Below, one piece after another: positions 25,195 through 33,463 of a DNA stretch of 35,959 bases (the first letter of the stretch is position 1; each line of letters begins with the position of its first letter). Source of the stretch: Chloroflexota bacterium (GTDB lineage: Bacteria > Chloroflexota > Chloroflexia > Chloroflexales > Roseiflexaceae); assembly GCA_018969485.1 (NCBI GenBank), contig JAGWYG010000029.1, forward strand, positions 1 to 35,959. Direction: 5' to 3'. The position numbers and the translations under genes were made by a program. The notes under the pieces were generated by a model, which saw only the letters and a program-made list of their open reading frames with translations, was not told the DNA's origin and made no database searches.

Positions 25195-25226
25195 CGGCCA
25201 TTGCCGACCATGGTCGGCAATGGCCG
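25195..25226 (-). terminator. Perfect 32-base palindrome after the AIM24-family gene
   Basis: The half-site CGGCCATTGCCGACCA is followed directly by its complement, giving a 16-bp inverted repeat with no spacer, starting 15 bases past the AIM24-family stop and 120 bases before the P450 start. As RNA it would form a hairpin of about 14 bp with a 4-base loop. No T-run follows on the minus strand. It may be an intrinsic-like terminator, an mRNA-stabilising hairpin or a dyad binding site. Confidence 0.6.
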
Positions 25227-25240
25227 GGCGCATCCCGCGA

Positions 25241-26044
25241 TCAGTCGCTCAGCAGATTGCCGATCAGCCCGCTGCCACCGCCCCGGCCGCCGCCCGCACC
25301 TGGCAGGTAACTGGCGACTGCCTGGGCCAGGTTCATCGTCGGCATCGTCTGCAGCCAGATGCGCCCCGGGCCGCGCAACGTCGTCAGGAACAGCCCCTCG
25401 CCGCCGAGCAGGATGTTCTTGAATCCCTTCATCATCTCGATGTCGAGATTGACCGTCGGCTCATACATGCCGACATGGCCGGTATCCACCTTCATCATCT
25501 CGCCCGGCGCCAGCGTGTACTCGACGATCTCGCCGTCGAGCGCCACGAACGCCACTCCCGGACCGGTGAGCTTCTGCATGATGAACCCCTCGCCGCCGAA
25601 GAAGCCGGCGCCGAGTTTCTTGCGGAAGTGAATATCCATCGCGACCGTCTTCTCGGCACACAGAAACGCCTGCTTCTGGACGATCATCGTCTGGCCCTCG
25701 GCCAGCGGCACCGGCACGATCTTGCCGGGAAAGTCCGACGCGAAGGCGACCAGGCCCTTGCCACCCTGGCTGGTGAATTCGTTGAGGAACAGCGACTCGC
25801 CGGTGACGACGCGCTTCAGGATGCCGCCCATGCCACCACCACGGGTGTTGGTCTGCATCACGATGTTGCCGTTCATCCACGACATGCCGCCGCCCTCGGA
25901 GTAGACCGTCTCGCCCGGATCGAGCTCGAGGACGACTGCCTGCATCGTGGTGCCGATGATCTGATACTCCATGCCGGTGATGCCCCGTCCACGCACGGCC
26001 ACGGTTGGATCCGGCAGGTCGAGGCGGCCATCAGTGCTGCTCAT
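25241..26044 (-). CDS. AIM24 / TIGR00266 family protein
   Basis: The 267-residue protein matches the AIM24-type beta-roll family. Visible family segments include [50 protein letters not shown] and the C-terminal [14 protein letters not shown]. The C-terminus is Gly-rich ([11 protein letters not shown]). The bacterial function is not established; a mitochondrial homologue affects inner-membrane organisation. ATG 26044 has GGAG six bases upstream; earlier in-frame ATGs at 26056 and 26098 lack this. It follows rho by 118 bases on the same strand. Confidence 0.9.
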   Translation of the reverse strand: MSSTDGRLDLPDPTVAVRGRGITGMEYQIIGTTMQAVVLELDPGETVYSEGGGMSWMNGNIVMQTNTRGGGMGGILKRVVTGESLFLNEFTSQGGKGLVAFASDFPGKIVPVPLAEGQTMIVQKQAFLCAEKTVAMDIHFRKKLGAGFFGGEGFIMQKLTGPGVAFVALDGEIVEYTLAPGEMMKVDTGHVGMYEPTVNLDIEMMKGFKNILLGGEGLFLTTLRGPGRIWLQTMPTMNLAQAVASYLPGAGGGRGGGSGLIGNLLSD

Positions 26045-26162
26045 GACATACTCCATTCGTGCGCTGCATTCGTCGGTGCTGCTGCTGTGGCCCGTCATCG
26101 CCGACGTTCACACCACAGCCATCCCATCAGGACAGACGCGGCAACGCCGTGCGAAGGTTGCA

Positions 26163-27506
26163 TCAACTCGGCTTGTTGAGCGTCGACAGGAAATCGGTGT
26201 TGGTGCGCGTCTTCGCCATACGCGTCAGCACCAGTTCGGTCCCCTCGTTGTCGCCCAGCATACTCACCATGCGGCGCAGCGTCCAGATCTGCCGCAGCGC
26301 TTCGGGCGTCAGCAGCAGTTCCTCGCGGCGCGTGCCGCTGCGCGTGATATCGATCGCCGGGAAGATGCGCTTCTCCGACAGCTTGCGATCGAGATGCAGC
26401 TCCATGTTACCGGTGCCCTTGAACTCCTCGTAGATCACATCATCCATACGGCTGCCGGTATCGACCAGACAGGTTGCGATGATCGTGAGCGAGCCACCAT
26501 TCTCGATGTTGCGCGCCGCGCCGAAGAAACGCTTGGGCGGGTAGAGCGCCACCGGATCGATGCCTCCCGAGAGCGTGCGCCCGCTCGGCGGCATGTCCAG
26601 GTTGTACGCCCGCGCCAGACGGGTGATCGAATCCATCAGGATCACCACATCCTGCCCGCCCTCGACGAGCCGCTTGGCGCGCTCGAGCGTCATCTCGGCG
26701 ACCTTGGTGTGATCCTCCACCGGTTCATCGAACGTCGACGAGATCACATCGCCGCGCACCGAGCGCCGCATGTCGGTCACTTCCTCGGGGCGCTCGCCAA
26801 TGAGCAGCACCATCAGGTGCACGTCCTGGTAATTCGCCGTGATTCCGTTGGCAATCGTCTTGAGCAGCAGCGTCTTGCCGGCTTTCGGCGGCGAAACGAT
26901 CAGGCCGCGCTGCCCACGACCGATCGGCGCCACCAGATCGACGACCCGCGTCGCCAGGATGTGCGGCTCAGTCTCCAGTTTCAGCTGTTCGTTCGGAAAG
27001 ATCGGCGTCAACTGATCGAACGATGGCCGTTTGCGCGCCGTCTCGGGGTCCATGCCGTTGATCAGTTCGACGCGCAGCAGCGAGTAGTACCGCTCGCTCT
27101 CCTTTGGCGGTCGCACCTGGCCCCAGATTCGGTCGCCGGTGCGCAGGCCGAACCGGCGAATCTGTGACTGCGAGACGTACACATCATTGGCGCCCGGCAG
27201 CATGCGCTCGCTCCGGAGGAATCCGAAACCATCGGAGACGATGTCGAGGACGCCGTCGCTCAGGCTATGCCCGGCCTCTTCCGTCTGCGTCTGGAGAATC
27301 TTGAAGACCAGATCCTGTTTCTTGAGGCTGCTGACACCCGTGATGCCGGCGAGTCGGGCGATCTCGCGGAGGTCATTCAGGGTTTTGGCTTCGAGTTCAG
27401 CGACGTTGACGATCGGTCGCTCGCGTTGTTCGGGGGTGTCGATGCTGACCTCCGGGGGGGCTGGATGGGCGTTGTTCCCACTATTCTTCATGCGTATCCG
27501 TGGCAC
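26163..27506 (-). CDS. rho: Transcription termination factor Rho
   Basis: Rho is the hexameric RNA helicase that ends factor-dependent transcription. The roughly 447-residue protein has the N-terminal helical domain ([21 protein letters not shown]), the primary RNA-binding domain with DGFGFLR, Walker A in [12 protein letters not shown], Walker B in [14 protein letters not shown] and the R-loop region [21 protein letters not shown] start at 27506 is chosen because AGGGAG lies six bases upstream; ATG 27491 five codons later has no nearby site. A long leader of about 390 bases precedes it. Confidence 0.95.
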   Translation of the reverse strand: MPRIRMKNSGNNAHPAPPEVSIDTPEQRERPIVNVAELEAKTLNDLREIARLAGITGVSSLKKQDLVFKILQTQTEEAGHSLSDGVLDIVSDGFGFLRSERMLPGANDVYVSQSQIRRFGLRTGDRIWGQVRPPKESERYYSLLRVELINGMDPETARKRPSFDQLTPIFPNEQLKLETEPHILATRVVDLVAPIGRGQRGLIVSPPKAGKTLLLKTIANGITANYQDVHLMVLLIGERPEEVTDMRRSVRGDVISSTFDEPVEDHTKVAEMTLERAKRLVEGGQDVVILMDSITRLARAYNLDMPPSGRTLSGGIDPVALYPPKRFFGAARNIENGGSLTIIATCLVDTGSRMDDVIYEEFKGTGNMELHLDRKLSEKRIFPAIDITRSGTRREELLLTPEALRQIWTLRRMVSMLGDNEGTELVLTRMAKTRTNTDFLSTLNKPS

Positions 27507-27902
27507 ACGAATCTCCCTGCAATACATCGGTTACGTCGGTTCTCACGTGATCGTCGGGTGTGGAATGACCCCTCATTCGGGCGCACGCTCGCCGAACGCA
27601 TCGCATGTGCCGCCGTGGGGTCGCTCCGGCGATGACTCGTCTGGCATGGGACAGAGCGCCGCCGATCGATTGGGGAACCTGGTGGCGTTCTGGTCCTTCG
27701 ATCCCATCGCGCGACTGCGCATGGCAGAGCGAGCATCAATGCCGACCCGGGCATGCGTCGGCACGCCCGCTATGGCTGCGTCGCGGGTCGTGCGCGGCAT
27801 ATGCGCCGACGCAGCCCACCAACGATAGACCGAGGTCGCTGATGGCTACGTCATCAGCGCGACAGACGTGGAGGCACCGAGGCAGAACTTCGCTGCGAGC
27901 AC
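27507..27902 (-). other. Long rho leader with hairpins
   Basis: If transcription starts at the -10 near 27903, rho has a leader of about 390 bases. It contains a perfect 8-bp hairpin (CGCTGATG / CATCAGCG, 27837-27859, 7-base loop) and a longer-range pair CTGCGTCG / CGACGCAG (27775-27782 with 27807-27814). No leader gene has a convincing start. Long leaders upstream of rho serve autoregulation in other bacteria; that this one does is inference. Confidence 0.5.
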
Positions 27903-27911
27903 AGTATACCA
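27903..27911 (-). promoter_or_regulatory. Extended -10 promoter of rho
   Basis: On the minus strand TGGTATACT gives an extended -10. A TTGACA occurs only seven bases upstream (27916-27921), too close to serve as its -35. The element is within 40 bases of the divergent promoter for the FHA gene. Confidence 0.5.
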
Positions 27912-27914
27912 CGA

Positions 27915-27944
27915 ATGTCAAGGGGATGGCGAATATGCTACAAT
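27915..27944 (+). promoter_or_regulatory. Promoter of the FHA gene pair
   Basis: ATGTCA (27915-27920, four of six) and TACAAT (27939-27944, five of six) are separated by 18 bases, and TGC precedes the -10. The start near 27951 leaves a 25-base leader carrying GAGGAGGAG before ATG 27976. The -35 overlaps the rho promoter region on the other strand. Confidence 0.65.
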
Positions 27945-27975
27945 TCCTTGTGACGGGTACAGCGAGGAGGAGCCG

Positions 27976-28683
27976 ATGTCGGCGCTCGATCGGTTCGAGA
28001 CGTTCATGGAACAGCTTGTCGAGCGATCGATGGCGCGTCTGTTCCGCAGCCCGATCCAGCCGGCCGAGATCGCCCGACGGCTCGAGCGGGCGATGGAATC
28101 ACATCAGACGATCGGCGTGCGCCGTGTGATCGTCCCCAGCCGCTACCAGGTCCTGCTGCATCCCGACGACGCAGCGCTCTTGCGACCGATTCGCGGCGAA
28201 GTCGAGCGCGAGATGGCGACCTATCTGATCGAACTGGCCGAGGAGCGGCATTTTGTGATGCTCGAGCCGCCACGCGTCGCGCTCGATGATGACGGCACCG
28301 TTCCGCGGCGATCGATCCAGGTGCTGGTGAACGTCGAAGCGCCCGCCGACGAGCGCGAATCCACCCAGCGGTTTGCCGCGACCCCGCTGCCGATCCGGCG
28401 CGCCCATCTGGCGCTCCAGCACGCCGGCGCGCGCCGGGCGATCGCCGTGAGCGCGACGACGGTGACCATCGGGCGGGGGATGCACAACGACATCGTGCTG
28501 GACGACGACCGGGTGTCGCGCCGGCACGCGCAGCTACGCTATCATGCGCGTCAGTTCTGGCTCAGCGATGCCGGATCGATGAATGGCACCTACGTCAATG
28601 GCGCCGTGATCACCGAACTGGCGTTGAGCGACGGGGATACCATCTCGCTCGGTGGCCTCGAATTGACCTTCCATGAGGCGTGA
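27976..28683 (+). CDS. DUF3662 and FHA domain protein (FhaA-like)
   Basis: The 235-residue protein begins with a DUF3662-type domain (about 1-110, MSALDRFETFMEQLVERSM) as in mycobacterial FhaA, and ends with an FHA domain (about 150-235) whose phosphothreonine-binding residues are present: GR at 166-167, S181-x-x-H184 and N203-G204. In actinobacteria FhaA links Ser/Thr kinase signalling with cell-wall synthesis. The usual kinase, phosphatase and RodA/PBP genes are not in this window. A strong GAGGAGGAG site precedes the ATG. The second FHA gene begins seven bases after its stop. Confidence 0.9.
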   Translation: MSALDRFETFMEQLVERSMARLFRSPIQPAEIARRLERAMESHQTIGVRRVIVPSRYQVLLHPDDAALLRPIRGEVEREMATYLIELAEERHFVMLEPPRVALDDDGTVPRRSIQVLVNVEAPADERESTQRFAATPLPIRRAHLALQHAGARRAIAVSATTVTIGRGMHNDIVLDDDRVSRRHAQLRYHARQFWLSDAGSMNGTYVNGAVITELALSDGDTISLGGLELTFHEA

Positions 28684-28690
28684 GGCGCGC

Positions 28691-29146
28691 ATGTTCGATC
28701 TGGCCAACCTTTCGCTCGACGTCCTCATTCTGTTGCTGCGCATCGCGCTGGTCGCGCTGCTGTACCTCTTCCTGGTGCAAGTCGTCCAGTTCATCGCCCG
28801 CGACCTCCAATCCGGCGGCCCGGGCACCGTCCGTTCGGTGGCAACCATCGGGCGGCTGATCCTGACCCACCCCGGGCAGACGGGGCTATCCACCGGGCGG
28901 GAGTTCACGCTGACGGCGCAGACGGTGATCGGGCGCAGCGCCGAGCGCTGCGATGTCGTCTTCAACGACACGTCACTGTCGCTCCAGCATGCACGCCTGG
29001 CATTGCGCGGCGACACCTGGATGCTCGAGGATCTGCAGAGCACCAACGGAACATTTCTCAACGACATCGAAGTCCGCGATGTCGTTCCCGTCACCGCCGG
29101 CGACAGCATCCGACTCGGTCGCATCGAAGTACGACTGGAGCGATAG
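28691..29146 (+). CDS. Membrane-anchored FHA domain protein (FhaB-like)
   Basis: The 151-residue protein has an N-terminal membrane helix (about 8-36, rich in Leu/Val), a linker, and a C-terminal FHA domain (about 72-150) with GR at 81-82, S97-x-x-H100 and N119-G120. It should display the phosphothreonine-binding domain at the inner face of the membrane, like mycobacterial FhaB/FipA. ATG 28691 is chosen for its GAGG; an in-frame ATG at 28673 lies inside the preceding gene and has no site. It forms a pair with the DUF3662/FHA gene. Confidence 0.88.
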   Translation: MFDLANLSLDVLILLLRIALVALLYLFLVQVVQFIARDLQSGGPGTVRSVATIGRLILTHPGQTGLSTGREFTLTAQTVIGRSAERCDVVFNDTSLSLQHARLALRGDTWMLEDLQSTNGTFLNDIEVRDVVPVTAGDSIRLGRIEVRLER

Positions 29147-29152
29147 GCAGCC

Positions 29153-29920
29153 ATGCATGATCGGGTCATCGTCATCACTGGCGCCTCGAGCGGGTTCGGC
29201 GCGCTGATCGCACGGCGCTGTGCGGCGCGCGGCGCACGGGTGGTGCTTGCCGCCCGCACGACGGAGCATCTCGAGCAGCTCGCCGGCGAGCTCGGCGGGG
29301 CGATGCGTGCGCTGGCCGTCCCGGCCGACGTCACGCGCGACGAGGATGTACAACAGCTGCGGGACGCGACGCTGGCCCGTTTCGGGCGCGTCGATGTGCT
29401 GGTGAACAATGCCGGTTTCGGCATCTTCGCCCCGGTCGCTACGGCGTCACCCGGCGATCTCGAGCGCATGCTGGCGGTCAATCTGCACGGCGCGATCCGC
29501 TGCACGCAGGCGTTTCTGCCCGCGCTGCACGCCAGTGGCGCTGGCCAGATCGTGATGATGGCATCGCTGGGCGGCCTGGTAGCTGCGCCGAACATGGGCT
29601 ACTACTGCGCCACCAAATTCGCGCTGGTCGGGCTGGCGCGCACGCTGATGCTGGAGCTTGACGGCGGCCCGGTACGATGCGCGCTGATCTGCCCGGGCGT
29701 GGCAGCGACCGGCTTCCAGCGACATGCCGACTGGTCAATGTATCCGCGCATCAGCCGGCTGTCGACGGTCAGCGCTGATGCCGTGGCTGCCGCGACACTA
29801 CGCGCCATCGCACGCCGTACCCACGGCGAGGTCGTGATCCCCTGGTATGGGCGCGTGCTGGCTGTGGCGGCAGTAGCGCTGCCCGGGCTGGCGCGCTGGA
29901 TCACGCGGCGCGTCGGATGA
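29153..29920 (+). CDS. SDR family NAD(P)-dependent oxidoreductase
   Basis: A 255-residue classical SDR with TGASSGFG (9-16), NNAGFG, Ser in MMASLGG and catalytic YYCATK. The C-terminus carries a hydrophobic stretch (VLAVAAVALPGLARWI, about 235-250), as in DltE-like or membrane-associated SDRs. It starts seven bases after the FHA gene and may be transcribed with it, though no functional link to FHA signalling is evident. The substrate is unknown. Confidence 0.88.
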   Translation: MHDRVIVITGASSGFGALIARRCAARGARVVLAARTTEHLEQLAGELGGAMRALAVPADVTRDEDVQQLRDATLARFGRVDVLVNNAGFGIFAPVATASPGDLERMLAVNLHGAIRCTQAFLPALHASGAGQIVMMASLGGLVAAPNMGYYCATKFALVGLARTLMLELDGGPVRCALICPGVAATGFQRHADWSMYPRISRLSTVSADAVAAATLRAIARRTHGEVVIPWYGRVLAVAAVALPGLARWITRRVG

Positions 29921-29944
29921 CGCGCAGCGCAGCCACCAGAGTGT

Positions 29945-29952
29945 GCTACTAT
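29945..29952 (+). promoter_or_regulatory. Possible extended -10 upstream of the aminotransferase gene
   Basis: TGCTACTAT has the TGN extension and a -10 with four of six consensus bases, about 47 bases before the aminotransferase ATG. No -35 was recognised. It may allow independent transcription within the preceding operon. Confidence 0.35.
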
Positions 29953-29998
29953 CGGGGCACGCCAGACATGGCGCCATCACAGGAAAGAGGCCGAACTC

Positions 29999-31162
29999 AT
30001 GGGTCGCGGACGCATCGCCACGCGGATGGAGCGCGTGCCGGCATCGGGCATCCGTCGCTTCTTCGATATTGCCGCCCAGATGCCCGACGTCATCTCGCTG
30101 GGCATTGGTGAGCCGGATTTCGTCACGCCGGACCCCATCCGGGCGGCGGGTATCCGCTCGATCGAGGACGGGCATACGGCATACACCTCGAATTCGGGCA
30201 TGGCATCGCTGCGGATGGCGCTCGCAGGGCACCTGACACGCCTGTACGGCGTCGGCTATGATGCCGACGATGAACTCCTGATCACCGTCGGCGTGAGCGA
30301 GGCGCTGCAGAACGTGATGCTGGCGCTGATCGATCCCGGTGATGAAGTCATCGTGCCCGAGCCGTGCTTCGTCGCATACCAGGCGTGCGTCATCTTCGCC
30401 GGCGGCGTGCCGGTGCCGGTCGCCACGACGGCGGCCGACGGGTTTGCGGTGCCGCTGGCGGCGCTCGAGGCGGCGATCACGCCGCGCACCCGCGCCATCA
30501 TGATCGGCTACCCCAACAACCCGACTGGCGCGGTGATGGAGCGCGCGGCACTGCAACAGCTCGTCGACCTGGCGGCGCGCCATGATCTGCTGGTGATCTC
30601 CGATGAGATCTACGACCGGCTGGTGTATGGCGTCACGCATACCTGCGTCGCTGCGCTCGCGGGCGCGCGCGAGCGCACGGTGCTGCTCGGCGGCTTCTCG
30701 AAGGCCTATGCCATGACCGGCTGGCGTCTCGGCTGGCTGGCAGCCCCCGCCGATATCGTCGCTGCGACCCGCAAGATCCATCAGTACGCAATTATGTCGG
30801 CGCCGACTCCGGCCCAGTATGCCGGACTGGCGGCGCTCGAGGATGGCGAAGACGCCGTGCAGCAGATGGTGGCCGAATACGACCGGCGCCGGCGGGTTGT
30901 GGTGAACGGGCTGAACCAGATCGGCTTACCGACCGTCGAGCCGCGCGGCGCGTTTTATGCCTTTCCGCGCGTCGACCAACTTGGCCTGGCGAGCGAGGCG
31001 TTCGCCGAGCAACTGCTCCATGCACAGCACGTCGCCGTGATCCCCGGCGATGTGTTCGGCCCGAGCGGCGCCGGCCACGTGCGGGTGTGCTATGCGGCCT
31101 CGCTCGACAGGCTCGAGGCGGCGCTCGATCGGATTGACCGGTTTGTGCGCACGATCCACTGA
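29999..31162 (+). CDS. Class I/II PLP-dependent aminotransferase
   Basis: A 387-residue fold-type I aminotransferase of the aspartate/aromatic type. Recognisable parts are LGIGEPDF near the N-terminus, the YPNNPTG motif, SDEIYDRLVY, the PLP-binding lysine K235 in GGFSKAYAMTGWRLGW, and the substrate-carboxylate Arg region HVRVCYA near the C-terminus. Such enzymes exchange amino groups between amino acids and 2-oxo acids. The exact substrate is not clear; aspartate, alanine or aromatic amino acids are possible. GAGG lies nine bases before ATG 29999. Confidence 0.93.
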   Translation: MGRGRIATRMERVPASGIRRFFDIAAQMPDVISLGIGEPDFVTPDPIRAAGIRSIEDGHTAYTSNSGMASLRMALAGHLTRLYGVGYDADDELLITVGVSEALQNVMLALIDPGDEVIVPEPCFVAYQACVIFAGGVPVPVATTAADGFAVPLAALEAAITPRTRAIMIGYPNNPTGAVMERAALQQLVDLAARHDLLVISDEIYDRLVYGVTHTCVAALAGARERTVLLGGFSKAYAMTGWRLGWLAAPADIVAATRKIHQYAIMSAPTPAQYAGLAALEDGEDAVQQMVAEYDRRRRVVVNGLNQIGLPTVEPRGAFYAFPRVDQLGLASEAFAEQLLHAQHVAVIPGDVFGPSGAGHVRVCYAASLDRLEAALDRIDRFVRTIH

Positions 31163-31277
31163 GCGGGTCGGGCGGCGCGCGCTGCCCGCGGCCCATGTGA
31201 GGCGGGTATCCGACGGCATGCTGGCGCGCCGGGCGCGCGCGACTGCCAGCCGGATCAGCGTAGAGTGATGGTGAGCG

Positions 31278-31961
31278 ATGCTGTTGTCTGTGATCATGCC
31301 GTGCTATAACGAAGAGGCGACGCTGCCCGAGATTCTGGCGCGTGTGCGGGCGGTGCCGATCGAGAAGGAGATCATCGCCGTCGATGATCACTCATCAGAT
31401 CGCACCTACGAAATCCTGTGTGCTGCTGCGGCTGGCGATGCACACATGACGGTGATCCGGCATCCGAACAACCGCGGCAAGGGTGCGGCGGTGCGCAGTG
31501 GGCTGGCACGCGCCAGCGGTACGATCGTGATCGTACAGGATGCCGATCTGGAATACGACCCGAACGATTATCACGAGCTGATTACACCGATCGTCGATGG
31601 TCGCGTGAACGTGGTATATGGCTCGCGCTTCCTCGGCAAGCACACTGGCATGTACTTCTGGAACGCTCTCGGCAACAAGGGCCTGACGTTCCTGACCAAC
31701 CTGCTGTACAACTGCTGGATCTCCGACATGGAGACGTGCTACAAGGCGATGCGCACCGAGATCATGCGGGATCTGCGCCTCGAGAGCGACGACTTCCGTC
31801 TCGAGCCGGAGATCACGGCCAAGGTGCTGCGGCGCGGCCATCGCATCTACGAGGTGCCAGTCAGCTACCTGGGCCGCACCTACGAGGAAGGCAAGAAGAT
31901 GCGGGCCATCCAGGGCCTGTATGCCGTGCTGGCGCTGTTCCGCTATTATCGATGGAGCTGA
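31278..31961 (+). CDS. Family 2 glycosyltransferase (DPM1-like)
   Basis: A 227-residue GT-A glycosyltransferase. The start LLSVIMPCYNEEATL, the nucleotide-binding VDDHSSDRT and the metal motif in QDADLEYDP are intact, and the C-terminal EVPVSYLGRTYEEGKKM is typical of polyprenyl-phosphate mannosyl- or glucosyltransferases. There is no C-terminal membrane domain, as in short DPM1-type enzymes. It probably transfers a hexose from a nucleotide sugar to a lipid carrier. The SIS-domain gene starts one base after its stop, so the two are coupled. Confidence 0.9.
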   Translation: MLLSVIMPCYNEEATLPEILARVRAVPIEKEIIAVDDHSSDRTYEILCAAAAGDAHMTVIRHPNNRGKGAAVRSGLARASGTIVIVQDADLEYDPNDYHELITPIVDGRVNVVYGSRFLGKHTGMYFWNALGNKGLTFLTNLLYNCWISDMETCYKAMRTEIMRDLRLESDDFRLEPEITAKVLRRGHRIYEVPVSYLGRTYEEGKKMRAIQGLYAVLALFRYYRWS

Positions 31962-31962
31962 G

Positions 31963-32532
31963 ATGTCACGGATTGACGCGTATCTCGCATCGCTGTCGGC
32001 GCGGCTGACCCAGATTCCGGCGGCGGGGGTCGCCGCGGTGGAGGCGGCGGTATGGGATGCCTACCAGCGCGACGCGATGATCTTCACCTGTGGCAACGGC
32101 GGCAGCGCCGCGAGCGCCACGCATCTGGCGTGTGATCTGCAGAAGTGGACCATCGCACCCGGGCGGCGGCGCATGCGCGCGATGTCGCTGGGCGACAATC
32201 CGGCGTTGCTGAGCGCCTGGGGCAATGACGCCGCCTACGCCGACGTCTTCGTCGAACCACTGCAGAACCTGTTCCGTCCGGGCGATCTGGTGCTGGCGAT
32301 CTCGGGGAGCGGCAATTCACCGAATGTGCTGCGCGCGATCGCCTGGGCCAACGATCACGGCGGAACCACCGTCGGGCTGAGCGGCTTCGACGGCGGTGCG
32401 CTGGCGCGGCTGGCGCAGGTGGCGCTGGTGGTGCCGAGCGCGTTCATGCCCGAGGTCGAGGATCTGCACCTGGCGCTGTGCCATGGGCTGGCGGTGACGC
32501 TGGCCGAGCGCATCCGCGCATCGGCCGCATGA
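31963..32532 (+). CDS. SIS-domain sugar-phosphate isomerase (GmhA/DiaA-like)
   Basis: The 189-residue protein is of GmhA size. The sugar-phosphate-binding segment TCGNGGSAASATHLACDL (about 41-58) and ISGSGNSPNVLRAI (about 110-123) match the phosphoheptose isomerase type; the C-terminus keeps EVEDLHLALCH. GmhA makes sedoheptulose-7-phosphate into a heptose phosphate, while DiaA regulates DnaA; size and neighbours (glycosyltransferase, sugar kinase) favour a sugar role. It overlaps no gene but sits one base after the GT2 stop and ten bases before the ROK gene. Confidence 0.87.
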   Translation: MSRIDAYLASLSARLTQIPAAGVAAVEAAVWDAYQRDAMIFTCGNGGSAASATHLACDLQKWTIAPGRRRMRAMSLGDNPALLSAWGNDAAYADVFVEPLQNLFRPGDLVLAISGSGNSPNVLRAIAWANDHGGTTVGLSGFDGGALARLAQVALVVPSAFMPEVEDLHLALCHGLAVTLAERIRASAA

Positions 32533-32542
32533 GGAGCAGCGC

Positions 32543-33457
32543 ATGATCCTCGGGCTGGACTTTGGTGGCACCAAGCTGGCGGCCGGCATCGTGAGCGCAT
32601 CCGGCCGGCTGGTGGCGTCGCGGCGCTGCGCCACGCCCGCAGGCACCGCGCCGGCAAGCCTGCAGGCGATGCACGGGCTGGCCCGGGCGCTGATCGCCGA
32701 GGCGGGCCCGATCGAGCGCATCGGCGTCAGCTTTGGCGGCCCGGTCGCCGCCGACGGCCGGACGGTACGCCTGTCGATGCACGTCGCCGGCTGGGAGCAG
32801 GCGCCGCTGGCCGAGTGGCTCGAGAGCGCCTTCGGCGTGCCGTGTGCCCTGGCGAACGATGGCGACGCGGCGGCGCTGGCCGAGCACCGCTTCGGCGCAG
32901 GGCGCGGGGTGCGCCACCTGCTCTACCTCACGCTGAGCACCGGCATCGGCGGTGGCGTCATCATCGGCGGAGCGCTGCATCGCGGCGAACATGCCTGGGC
33001 CGGCGAAGCCGGCCATCTCGTGCTGCAGCACGACGGCCCGCCCTGCCCATGCGGCCGCAACGGGTGCCTCGAATCGCTGGCGTCCGGGCTCTCGATCGCG
33101 CGCGACGCGCGTGCCGCCAGCGCGCGGGGGCTGCACGGGCCGAGCATGCTCGACGCCCACGATCCGGCGGCGCTGACTGCGGCGCTGGTGGCCCAGGCGG
33201 CGGCAGCCGGCGATCCGCGCGCCAGCGCCGTCTGGTCGGCAGCGATGCGCTGGATCGGCATCGGCATCGCCTCGGCGGCCAACCTGCTCAATCCGGGGCG
33301 CGTCGTCCTCGGCGGCGGCCTGACGCGTGCCGGCGCGCTGCTGTTCGCACCAGTCGACGCGACCGCCCGGGCACGGGCGCTCGATCCCGCGCTGCAGATC
33401 GTGCCGGCGGCCCTGGGCGACGACGTCGGCATCCTGGGGGCCGCCGCCGTCGCCTGA
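32543..33457 (+). CDS. ROK-family sugar kinase
   Basis: The 304-residue protein starts with the phosphate-binding LGLDFGGTKLAAGI, has a catalytic Asp in LANDGDAAALAE, and the ROK zinc motif GHLVLQ..CPCGRNGCLE, with C-x-C-x4-C intact. These enzymes phosphorylate hexoses such as glucose or N-acetylmannosamine. There is no HTH, so it is an enzyme and not a ROK repressor. It follows the SIS isomerase and GT2, suggesting that the three prepare and transfer a sugar for a glycoconjugate. It ends six bases from the converging MFS gene. Confidence 0.9.
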   Translation: MILGLDFGGTKLAAGIVSASGRLVASRRCATPAGTAPASLQAMHGLARALIAEAGPIERIGVSFGGPVAADGRTVRLSMHVAGWEQAPLAEWLESAFGVPCALANDGDAAALAEHRFGAGRGVRHLLYLTLSTGIGGGVIIGGALHRGEHAWAGEAGHLVLQHDGPPCPCGRNGCLESLASGLSIARDARAASARGLHGPSMLDAHDPAALTAALVAQAAAAGDPRASAVWSAAMRWIGIGIASAANLLNPGRVVLGGGLTRAGALLFAPVDATARARALDPALQIVPAALGDDVGILGAAAVA

Positions 33458-33463
33458 GATGCC

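Noticed and set aside
22754-26179. 1141-codon open frame on the plus strand
   Set aside because: It runs antisense across ferredoxin, Crp-like, P450 and AIM24-family genes, all of which have diagnostic motifs on the minus strand; the translation shows no domain.
27916-27921. TTGACA as -35 of rho
   Set aside because: It is only seven bases from the TATACT element and no -10 lies 16-18 bases downstream of it.
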